In this document: positions 1 through 6,283 of the stretch, piece after piece
How the letters are laid out: each line of letters starts with the position of its first letter
How positions within the stretch are numbered: the first letter of the stretch is position 1
Source: Streptomyces mayonensis
GTDB lineage: Bacteria; Actinomycetota; Actinomycetes; Streptomycetales; Streptomycetaceae
Assembly: GCF_018982965.1 (NCBI RefSeq)
Contig: NZ_JACBYP010000070.1
Location: 1 to 42,946 of the forward strand
Reading direction: 5' to 3'
Length of the DNA stretch: 42,946 nt
Program-made: the position numbers and the translations under genes
The notes under the pieces: generated by a model
The model's database searches: none
What the model saw: the letters and a program-made list of their open reading frames with translations, nothing else
Told to the model about the DNA's origin: nothing

Positions 1-382
1 GAGCAGCGCCTGAGGCTGACGGCGGGTGGGACACGGCGGAACTCCGTGGACGGCAGCAGCAAGGGGAGGCCCGCGGGGCCGGCCGGCCGTGGGCGGTCCG
101 GGTCCGTCTCGGAGGGCGTGGGCACGGAGGGCGCCGTGCCCGCGGGCGCCGAGCGGGAGCAGTGGGCGCGTTGGCAGGAGGAGGCCGAGGCCACCCGGCA
201 GCGTGAGGAGGCGGAGGCGCAGCGGCTGCGGGACGAGGCGGAGGCGAAGGAGCAGCGCCTGAGGCTGACGGCGGGTGGGACACGGCGGAACTCCGTGGAC
301 GGCAGCAGCAAGGGGAGGCCCGCGGGACCGGCCGGCCGTGGGCGGTCCGGCTCCCTCTCCGAGGGCGCGGGCACGGAGGCCG
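1..382 (+). repeat. Long in-frame direct repeat, period 249 bp
   Basis: Bases 1 to about 133 recur from 250 to about 382 with few changes. The offset of 249 bp is 83 codons, so frame is kept. Each copy starts with codons for EQRLRLTAGG and ends near a G/S/R-rich segment. Further copies may lie upstream of the window. Confidence 0.9.
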
Positions 383-2217
383 CTGCGCGGCCGGGAGACG
401 GCCGGGAGCAGTTGGCCCGCTGGCGTGAGGAGCGCGAGGAGGCGAGGCGACAGGAGGAGGCCGCGGCGGCGGCCCGGCAGCGGGAGGAAGCCGAAGCCGC
501 CCGGCAGCGGGAGGAGGCCGAAGCCGCGAGGCGGCGGGAGGAGGCCGAAGCCGCGAGGCGGCGGGAGGAGGCCGAAGCCGCGAGGCGGCGGGAGGAGCCC
601 GCGGCGTCACCGCAGCAGCAGGAGCAAACGGCGGCCCCGCAGCAGCGGGTGTCGGCCGAAACCACCAGGCAGCGGGAGCCGGCCGAAGTTGCGAGGCAGC
701 GTGAGGAGGCCGAGGCGGCGGCCCGGCAGCAGGAGGAGGCCCGGGCGGCCCGGCAGCGGGAGGAAGCCGAAGCGGCCCGGCAGCGGGAGGCGGACGAGGC
801 ACGGACCGCGGAGACGGAGCAGGCCGAGCAGACCGAGCAGGCGGAGCAGACCGAAGCGGCCGCGGAGGCGCACCAGTCGCAGGAACAGGCGAAGACCGGT
901 GCGAACGAGACGATGAAGAAGATCAAGCAGATCTTCAGTGTCACCAACTTCAAGAAGAGGATCGACCCCGTCGACACGGCCGTCCTCCGCGGCAGTGCGC
1001 CGGTCGGCAGCGGACTGCGCTCGGACGGGCACAACACCGCGGCCCAGGGCCAGTTCGAGACCGGCGTCAACATGCTCAGCACCGGGGCGGGACTCTTCAA
1101 CGACGTGCGCGGCTTCATAGCCGCCGTCAAGGACCGCAAGAAGACGGGGCCGGAGGGCCACCAGGCCGACAAGGACATCAAGGGCAAGTCCGCGGGCGCG
1201 GTGACGAACACCCTGATGGGTACGGGTGACGTCTCGAAGGCGACCGACAACGGCCTGCGCAACTCCGGCGCGGCCCTGGACGGCGTCGACGCGCTCGCCG
1301 GTGTCGCCGGCGGCACCTCCGTGGCGTTCTCCGGGATCATCATGGGACGCGACGGCGCCGTGATCGGGAAGACCGTCCAGAAGTGGAAGCAGCTCGAACA
1401 GCACGCCCGTGACAACTCCCAGAACGTGACCGCGGGCCGGCAGTTGATCCTCGAGGTGGTCCTCAACGACCTGGGGAGCGCGAAGACCAGGCTGGACGAG
1501 GAGAACGCCAAGCTCGCGGCGGCGGCCGCGGAGTCGGACGAGGCGAGAGCGGCGCAGGGCGCCGTTCAGCAGCTCCAGAACGAGATCGACGTCCGCAAGG
1601 AGATGCTGAGGGGCCACCTCGCGGCCCTGAACCAGTACGTGATCGGCAAGCAGAAGAACAAGATCATGAAGCGCTCGGTCAACATGGGCGGAAACCTGGT
1701 GCGCGCCGTGGGCGGTGTCCTCACGATCGTGACCCTCGCCGGGGCGATGGGCGGTCCGGCCGCCCCCATCACGGGCGGCGTGGCGGCGGGCATCATCGGC
1801 GGAGTCGCCGTCTACAAGGGAGTGAAGGGAGGCACCAAGCGCTACAACTCGGTGCGGCATCCCGACCAGTACGCCAGGACCACCGCCGCCCAGGAGGGCA
1901 AGGAGCAGCCCGTCAAGCCCGACAACGCCCGACGGCGCGACGGAATGCTGGAGGCCGTGAAGGTGACGAAATCCGTCGAGCAGGGCGAACGCCAGCTCAT
2001 GGCGCAGGAACTCTATGCGCTCGCGGCGGGGCCGAACGTCCCCGTGGGCGCCAACGTCCCCCCGGAGATCCGTGCGTCGGCACGCGACCTGCTCGTCAAG
2101 ATCAAGTGCGGCCCGGAGAAGCACCGGCAGACCCAGGAGCAGTGGGACGAGTCCCTCAACGACCCCGAACGGCAGGACACCTGGGAGAAGACCATCGCCA
2201 AGCAGATCGCCTCGTGA
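1..2217 (+). CDS. Large coiled-coil, repeat-rich CIS-associated protein (5' end outside window)
   Basis: The frame is open from base 1, so the N-terminus lies upstream; an internal ATG at 46 sits inside a repeat and is unlikely to be the start. The first ~290 visible residues are low-complexity E/A/R/Q with units such as EAEAARRRE, predicting a long charged coiled coil. A second coiled coil is encoded at about 1480-1660. A Gly/Ala-rich hydrophobic stretch (about 1699-1815) could form a membrane hairpin. The C-terminus is charged and ends with TGA at 2215-2217. It lies directly before the DUF4157 gene of the CIS cluster, so a CIS effector or accessory role is plausible. I recognise no catalytic motif. 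The function is unassigned; confidence is high for the reading frame and low for the role. Confidence 0.85.
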   Translation, partial: EQRLRLTAGGTRRNSVDGSSKGRPAGPAGRGRSGSVSEGVGTEGAVPAGAEREQWARWQEEAEATRQREEAEAQRLRDEAEAKEQRLRLTAGGTRRNSVDGSSKGRPAGPAGRGRSGSLSEGAGTEAAARPGDGREQLARWREEREEARRQEEAAAAARQREEAEAARQREEAEAARRREEAEAARRREEAEAARRREEPAASPQQQEQTAAPQQRVSAETTRQREPAEVARQREEAEAAARQQEEARAARQREEAEAARQREADEARTAETEQAEQTEQAEQTEAAAEAHQSQEQAKTGANETMKKIKQIFSVTNFKKRIDPVDTAVLRGSAPVGSGLRSDGHNTAAQGQFETGVNMLSTGAGLFNDVRGFIAAVKDRKKTGPEGHQADKDIKGKSAGAVTNTLMGTGDVSKATDNGLRNSGAALDGVDALAGVAGGTSVAFSGIIMGRDGAVIGKTVQKWKQLEQHARDNSQNVTAGRQLILEVVLNDLGSAKTRLDEENAKLAAAAAESDEARAAQGAVQQLQNEIDVRKEMLRGHLAALNQYVIGKQKNKIMKRSVNMGGNLVRAVGGVLTIVTLAGAMGGPAAPITGGVAAGIIGGVAVYKGVKGGTKRYNSVRHPDQYARTTAAQEGKEQPVKPDNARRRDGMLEAVKVTKSVEQGERQLMAQELYALAAGPNVPVGANVPPEIRASARDLLVKIKCGPEKHRQTQEQWDESLNDPERQDTWEKTIAKQIAS
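511..591 (+). repeat. Three perfect 27-bp tandem units in coiled-coil region
   Basis: Three identical 27-bp units (511-537, 538-564, 565-591) encode nine residues each (EEAEAARRR). Degenerate versions flank them on both sides. Identity at silent sites points to recent slippage or expansion. Confidence 0.9.
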
Positions 2218-2313
2218 CCGCGCGCCCTCCCCGGCGCCCGCCGGCGGCGTGGCCCCGGGCGTCGCGCCGGGCGTTGCCCCCTGGTCTTCCCGCGGCGGCC
2301 CTGCCCCCCGTGT

Positions 2314-2356
2314 TGCCCTCGGGGACCTGACGGCGGGTGCGTCGATCCGGTAAGGC
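2314..2356 (+). promoter_or_regulatory. Probable promoter of the DUF4157 gene
   Basis: A -35-like CTGACG (2327-2332) is followed after 18 bp by TAAGGC (2351-2356). A TGCCC half-site (2314-2318) ends 8 bp before the -35. This resembles the promoters of the three genes downstream, but spacings differ by one base and the left half-site reads CTGCC rather than GGGCA. The predicted transcript start near 2363 leaves a short leader before the GTG at 2392. Confidence 0.5.
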
Positions 2357-2391
2357 TGGTGGACACACGTCCGGTGTCGAAGGGAACCACG

Positions 2392-3087
2392 GTGCACGCC
2401 CACGAGGAAGCTGGCGACCAGAAGGCCGCGAAGAGCGGTCGGGTGCCGCACCGGGCCGTGAGCGGACCCGCCGCGGCGACCGCGGGCCGGGCAGCCGGAG
2501 CGAGTGGGGCCCCGATGACCCCGGCGGCCGTCCTGGCCCTCCAGAGCTCCGCCGGCAACAACGCCGTCCAGCGCCTCATCAACCAGGACGAGCACCAGCA
2601 CGGTGCCGGCTGCGGGCACGACGGGTTCGACGACAAGAGCCCCGAGGGGCAGAGCCAGCTCCTGGCCGCCGCCAAGGAAACGCCGAGCTCGCCGCTCCCC
2701 GGGGCCTTCCTCTCCAGGGCGACGTCGTTCTTCCAGAACCCGAACATCGCCGCCGGCCGCGTCCATTCGGACCCCGTCGCCCAGCGCGCGACGGCGGCCA
2801 TGGGCGCCGAGGCCATGACGGTCGGCATGGACGTGTTCCTCGGCCCGAACGCCATCGGCAACGAGGAGATCCTCGCCCACGAGGCCAGCCACCTCGACAA
2901 GAACAGCAGGGGAATCCAGGAAACGGGCAGCCACAGCGGCGCGGGCGGCCCCGCCGTCACCGACCCGGGGCAGAACTCCGAGGTCGCGGCGGTGAACGAC
3001 GGCGCGGCCTTCAAGTCCGGTGCCGACGTCGCCCCGTCCGTCGTCGCCCAGCGGTCCGTGGCCGACCACGCGGACGAGGCGGAGTAG
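2392..3087 (+). CDS. DUF4157 (eCIS-associated) putative metallopeptidase-like protein
   Basis: The protein has 231 residues from GTG 2392, chosen because GAAGGGA lies 6 bp upstream; an earlier in-frame GTG at 2359 has no such site. An N-terminal Ala-rich stretch and LQSSAGNNAVQRL are followed by a His-rich segment (HQHGAGCGHDG). The DUF4157 core includes RVHSDP, AMTVGMDVFLGP and the zinc-type motif HEASH at residues 163-167. DUF4157 is among the domains most enriched in extracellular/cytoplasmic CIS loci and often occurs in cargo proteins. The protein ends soon after the domain, so no separate toxin domain is attached. It lies between the repeat protein and the paralogue array. Whether it has peptidase activity or is cargo is inference. 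Confidence 0.85.
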   Translation: MHAHEEAGDQKAAKSGRVPHRAVSGPAAATAGRAAGASGAPMTPAAVLALQSSAGNNAVQRLINQDEHQHGAGCGHDGFDDKSPEGQSQLLAAAKETPSSPLPGAFLSRATSFFQNPNIAAGRVHSDPVAQRATAAMGAEAMTVGMDVFLGPNAIGNEEILAHEASHLDKNSRGIQETGSHSGAGGPAVTDPGQNSEVAAVNDGAAFKSGADVAPSVVAQRSVADHADEAE

Positions 3088-3116
3088 CGCGCCCGCGCCA
3101 CGCCGCCGGTCCGTCG

Positions 3117-3178
3117 GGGCAACGTGTCCTGCCCGAAAGTGCCCTGACATGCCGTCGACTCGTCCGTATTTTTACGAC
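3117..3178 (+). promoter_or_regulatory. Shared-geometry promoter and operator, paralogue 1
   Basis: The inverted repeat GGGCA (3117-3121) N8 TGCCC (3130-3134) is followed by 9 bp, -35 CTGACA (3144-3149), 17 bp, -10 TATTTT (3167-3172) and 6 bp to the GTG at 3179. Transcription would start at or next to the start codon, giving a leaderless mRNA. Every spacing matches the promoters of paralogues 2 and 3. Confidence 0.7.
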
Positions 3179-4597
3179 GTGAGCCTGTGGACCTCTCTGG
3201 AGCCCGCGTCCGCGACGGTGGACCCTGGCAGTAGTACGCGTGTGCGCCTGAGGGTGCGTAATACCGGTGACGTGGTGGATGAGTACCGGTTCGAGCCGTT
3301 CGGGGAGGTGGCGCCCTGGACGACGATCGAGCCGCAGATGCTGCGTCTGTACCCGGGGACGACGGGCACGGTGGAGCTGACCTTCGCCCCGCCCCGTACC
3401 TCGGACGCGGTGGCGGGTCCGAACCCCTACGCGGTGCGGATCACGCCCACGGAGCATCCGGATGCGGTGACGGTGCCGGAGGGGAATCTGACGATCACTC
3501 CGTTCACCGAGGTGCGTGCGGAGTTGGTGCCGCCAACGGTGAAGGGCCGTTTCCGGGGGCGTCCGCGGCTGGCGGTCGACAACGTGGGCAATACGAAGGT
3601 CACGGCGTCGATCGGGGGCAGTGACAACGGCGATCACCTGTCGTATGAGATCCGTCCGGGGAATGTGCAGATCGAGCCGGGGCGTGCGGCGTTCGTCGAG
3701 ACGACGTTGAAGCCGAAGCAGGTGATCTGGTTCGGGTCGAAGGAGGAGCGGCCGTACACGCTGGCGGTGCGGCGGTCGGGTGTGGATCCGACGGAGGTTG
3801 AGGGGACGTACGTTCAGCGTGGTTTTCTGCCGCGGTGGCTGGCGACGTTCTTCGGGATCGGGCTCGCGTTGAGTCTGGCGTTTGTGATGATCTGGATCGC
3901 GTACAAGCCGCAGGTCTCCTCGAAGGCGACCGAGCAGACCGAGCAGGCCGGTGCCGCGCTCGCCCCCAGCCCCAGCGCCGAACCGGAGACCCTCCCCAGC
4001 GCGGCCGATACCGCTCCCGCCGAGACGCCCGAGCCGCAGCCGGTCACCCAGGAACCCAAGGACGACGGCGGCGGCGACAAGGGCGACGCGGACAAGGGCG
4101 GCGGCGAGGCCAAGCCTTCCAAGCCGCCCGTGCGCACCGCGGCCACCGCGGTGAAGGAGGTCGCCGCCCGCAGCGAGGGCCGGCACGTCTGCTACCGCGC
4201 CTACGTGGCGGACCAGGGCTGGCAGGACCCGGTGTGCGACGGCGCCGAGGCCGGCACCGTCGGCAAGGGGCTGCCGATCAAGAAGCTCAACATCGCCGTG
4301 GCCAGGACCGGGGGAGTACACGGCAACGGGGCCCATGTCGTCGAGGGGTGGCTGACCGGAAGCAAATGGTCGAGCGCCGACGACAAGGACGACATGTACC
4401 TCGGCAGTACCAAGGAGGCCGTCTCGCCCCTGGAGGGGTTCACGCTCGCTACCGGGGACGGCGTCATCTGTGTGGACACCAACGTCAAGGACAAGGGCTG
4501 GCTCGGCCAGGGCTGCACCAAGCCGGAATGGCGGTATTTCGGCAGCAACATGGAGAACGACAAGCTCCAGCTGGAAGCGGTGCGCCTCACCGTCTGA
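3179..4597 (+). CDS. CIS-locus membrane protein, paralogue 1 (Ig-like front, TM, ChW-like tip)
   Basis: The protein has 472 residues from GTG 3179, set by alignment with the two paralogues and by the leaderless promoter. Residues 1 to ~215 look like one or two Ig/NEW3-like beta-sandwich domains. A single membrane segment lies at about 220-243, followed by an acidic, Pro-rich linker. The last ~150 residues hold two motifs resembling clostridial hydrophobic-W (ChW) repeats (GW, DGAEAGTVGKG, KDKGW) and four cysteines, suggesting an extracytoplasmic, disulphide-bonded surface-binding domain. I recall the family being auto-named 'hydrolytic protein', but no catalytic motif is visible. It may relate to CisA, a membrane protein reported for Streptomyces CIS; that needs alignment. 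Topology N-in/C-out is inferred. Confidence 0.85.
   Translation: MSLWTSLEPASATVDPGSSTRVRLRVRNTGDVVDEYRFEPFGEVAPWTTIEPQMLRLYPGTTGTVELTFAPPRTSDAVAGPNPYAVRITPTEHPDAVTVPEGNLTITPFTEVRAELVPPTVKGRFRGRPRLAVDNVGNTKVTASIGGSDNGDHLSYEIRPGNVQIEPGRAAFVETTLKPKQVIWFGSKEERPYTLAVRRSGVDPTEVEGTYVQRGFLPRWLATFFGIGLALSLAFVMIWIAYKPQVSSKATEQTEQAGAALAPSPSAEPETLPSAADTAPAETPEPQPVTQEPKDDGGGDKGDADKGGGEAKPSKPPVRTAATAVKEVAARSEGRHVCYRAYVADQGWQDPVCDGAEAGTVGKGLPIKKLNIAVARTGGVHGNGAHVVEGWLTGSKWSSADDKDDMYLGSTKEAVSPLEGFTLATGDGVICVDTNVKDKGWLGQGCTKPEWRYFGSNMENDKLQLEAVRLTV
3197..4023 (+). repeat. 827-bp direct repeat, left copy (right copy 6302-7128)
   Basis: Read by eye, 3197-4023 and 6302-7128 are identical, including silent positions, at an offset of 3105 bp. 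The tract covers most of the shared domain, the membrane segment and the start of the linker. Identity stops before the variable C-terminal region. The middle paralogue differs at many silent sites, so recent conversion or duplication between the outer copies is likely. Confidence 0.85.
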
Positions 4598-4634
4598 ACG
4601 TCTCGAGGGTGACGGCTGACGGCTGACGGCGTGT

Positions 4635-4660
4635 GCAAGGGCAACCGTGTTTGCCCTTGC
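4635..4660 (+). other. Perfect 10-bp inverted repeat between paralogues 1 and 2
   Basis: GCAAGGGCAA (4635-4644) and TTGCCCTTGC (4651-4660) flank a 6-nt loop. It contains the GGGCA-N8-TGCCC core of the shared promoter, so an operator is favoured. As RNA it could also terminate paralogue 1, though no U-tract follows. Confidence 0.7.
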
Positions 4661-4700
4661 GTCTCCTGACGTCGAGCTCGCCGACAACTAGCCTCGCGGC
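4639..4700 (+). promoter_or_regulatory. Shared-geometry promoter and operator, paralogue 2
   Basis: GGGCA (4639-4643) N8 TGCCC (4652-4656), 9 bp, -35 CTGACG (4666-4671), 17 bp, -10 TAGCCT (4689-4694), 6 bp, GTG 4701. No Shine-Dalgarno sequence is present, in line with leaderless transcription. Confidence 0.75.
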
Positions 4701-6125
4701 GTGAGCCTTTGGACTTCCCTGGAGCCCGCGTCCGCCACCGTCGACCCCGGCAGCACCACTCGTGTGCGCCTGAGGGTGCGTAACACCGGTGACGTGGTGG
4801 ATGAGTACCGCTTCGAGCCGTACGGGGACGTGGCGCCCTGGACGACGATCGAGCCCCAGACGCTGCGTCTGTACCCGGGGACGACGGGCACGGTGGAGCT
4901 GACCTTCGCCCCGCCCCGCACCTCGGACGCGGTGGCGGGTCCGAACCCCTACGCGGTGCGGATCACGCCCACGGAGCACCCCGACGCCGTGACGGTGCCG
5001 GAGGGGAATCTGACGATCACCCCGTTCACCGAGGTGCGTGCCGAGCTGGTGCCGCCGACGGTGAAGGGCCGTTTCCGGGGGCGTCCGCGGCTGGCGGTGG
5101 ACAACGTCGGCAACACCAAGGTCACCGCCTCGATCGGGGGCAGTGACAACGGCGATCACCTCTCGTACGAGATCCGTCCGGGGAACGTGCAGATCGAGCC
5201 GGGGCGTGCGGCGTTCGTCGAGACGACGCTGAAGCCGAAGCGTGTGATCTGGTTCGGATCGAAGGAGGAACGGCCGTACACGCTCGGGGTGCGGCGTTCC
5301 GGCGTCGACCCGACGGAGGTTGAGGGGACGTACATCCAGCGTGGGTTCCTGCCGCGCTGGCTGGCGACGTTCTTCGGGATCGCGCTCGCACTGAGCCTGG
5401 CGTTCGTGATGATCTGGATCGCGTACAAGCCGCAGGTCACCTCGAAGGCGACCGAGCAGACCGAGCAGGCCGGCGCCGCGCTCGCCCCCAGCCCCAGCGC
5501 CGAACCGGAGACCCTCCCCAGTGCCGGAGAGTCCGAGGCCGCCGAGTCACCGGAACCGGACTCCTCCAAGGACGCCGACGGCGACGGCAAGGGAGACGGC
5601 GGCGGTGGCGGAGGCGGGGAGTCGGAGAAGCCCAAGACGAAGTCCGTGCTGCCGGCCATGAACATCATGCTCTTCAACCCCACCACCAAGATGTGCGCGG
5701 ACATCCCCGGATTCGGCAAGGGGAAGATCAACGGCCGGGTCCAGCAGGCCAACTGCCACCCCAAGGGTGACAACGAGCGCTGGAACCTGGAAGTGAAGTA
5801 CGAGAAGGGCGGCCCGCAGGGCGCCAAGCTGTTCCAGATCCGCAATGTCACCGACAAACTCTGCATGGACCTCGGCGAGTACGGGGCCCGTCCCGTGGGA
5901 ACGCCCATCATCGAGTTCCACTGCGACGGCACCACCGCGGACAACCAGCTCTGGTGGCTCGACAAGCAGGAGAGCGGCGACTACTGGATCCGCAACTTCG
6001 CCAGCAACAACAAGTGCCTGAACGTGAAGGGCAAGGACGCTCCGACCGAGACCACCCTGAACATCTCCGACTGCACCAACCTCGACGACCAGGAGTGGCG
6101 GATCGTCAACCCGAAGGAGGAGTGA
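4701..6125 (+). CDS. CIS-locus membrane protein, paralogue 2 (Ig-like front, TM, ricin-type lectin tip)
   Basis: The 474-residue protein starts at GTG 4701. Its N-terminal ~265 residues closely match paralogue 1 but with many silent and some amino-acid differences (for example YGDVAPW for FGEVAPW). A membrane segment lies at about 220-243 and a Gly/Ser/Glu-rich linker at about 260-312. The C-terminal ~155 residues form a ricin B-type beta-trefoil with three Q-x-W-like sites (DNERW, DNQLW, DDQEW) and six cysteines positioned as in secreted lectins. This predicts a cytoplasmic domain tethered to an outward carbohydrate-binding tip. A role in anchoring or triggering the CIS at the membrane is inferred. 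Confidence 0.88.
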   Translation: MSLWTSLEPASATVDPGSTTRVRLRVRNTGDVVDEYRFEPYGDVAPWTTIEPQTLRLYPGTTGTVELTFAPPRTSDAVAGPNPYAVRITPTEHPDAVTVPEGNLTITPFTEVRAELVPPTVKGRFRGRPRLAVDNVGNTKVTASIGGSDNGDHLSYEIRPGNVQIEPGRAAFVETTLKPKRVIWFGSKEERPYTLGVRRSGVDPTEVEGTYIQRGFLPRWLATFFGIALALSLAFVMIWIAYKPQVTSKATEQTEQAGAALAPSPSAEPETLPSAGESEAAESPEPDSSKDADGDGKGDGGGGGGGESEKPKTKSVLPAMNIMLFNPTTKMCADIPGFGKGKINGRVQQANCHPKGDNERWNLEVKYEKGGPQGAKLFQIRNVTDKLCMDLGEYGARPVGTPIIEFHCDGTTADNQLWWLDKQESGDYWIRNFASNNKCLNVKGKDAPTETTLNISDCTNLDDQEWRIVNPKEE

Positions 6126-6160
6126 CAGCAGGGGAGTGACGGCAGGGGAGTGACAGCAGG
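6120..6160 (+). repeat. 14-bp tandem repeat spanning the stop of paralogue 2
   Basis: Units GAGTGAC(A/G)GCAGGG occur at 6120-6133, 6134-6147 and 6148-6160 (the last is one base short). The stop codon at 6123-6125 lies inside the first unit. Confidence 0.85.
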
Positions 6161-6194
6161 AAGGACGGGAGCGGGAAGGGCGGCAGCAGAGGGC

Positions 6195-6209
6195 CGGGAA
6201 GCCTTCCCG
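6195..6209. other. 15-bp palindrome upstream of paralogue 3
   Basis: CGGGAAG-C-CTTCCCG is a perfect dyad with a one-base centre, located before the shared-type operator. It could be a further protein-binding site or part of a terminator for paralogue 2. Confidence 0.45.
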
Positions 6210-6221
6210 TCAAGCACCTCG

Positions 6222-6283
6222 GGGCACGCAGTACTGCCCCGGGGTTCGCTGACGTTCCACGGGATCATCTCTAGCCTCGCCCC
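6222..6283 (+). promoter_or_regulatory. Shared-geometry promoter and operator, paralogue 3
   Basis: GGGCA (6222-6226) N8 TGCCC (6235-6239), 9 bp, -35 CTGACG (6249-6254), 17 bp, -10 TAGCCT (6272-6277), 6 bp, GTG 6284. The operator lies within a longer imperfect stem (6217-6226 with 6235-6244). No Shine-Dalgarno sequence is seen. Confidence 0.75.

Noticed and set aside
607..3150. Very long minus-strand open frames over the repeat protein and DUF4157 gene
   Set aside because: High GC leaves antisense frames open. The translations are Arg/Leu/Val-rich without family motifs, whereas the plus-strand frames have clear domains.
4635..4660. Simple intrinsic terminator after paralogue 1
   Set aside because: Its core coincides exactly with the operator-like dyad found in front of the other two paralogues, so regulation explains it better; termination is kept only as a side possibility.
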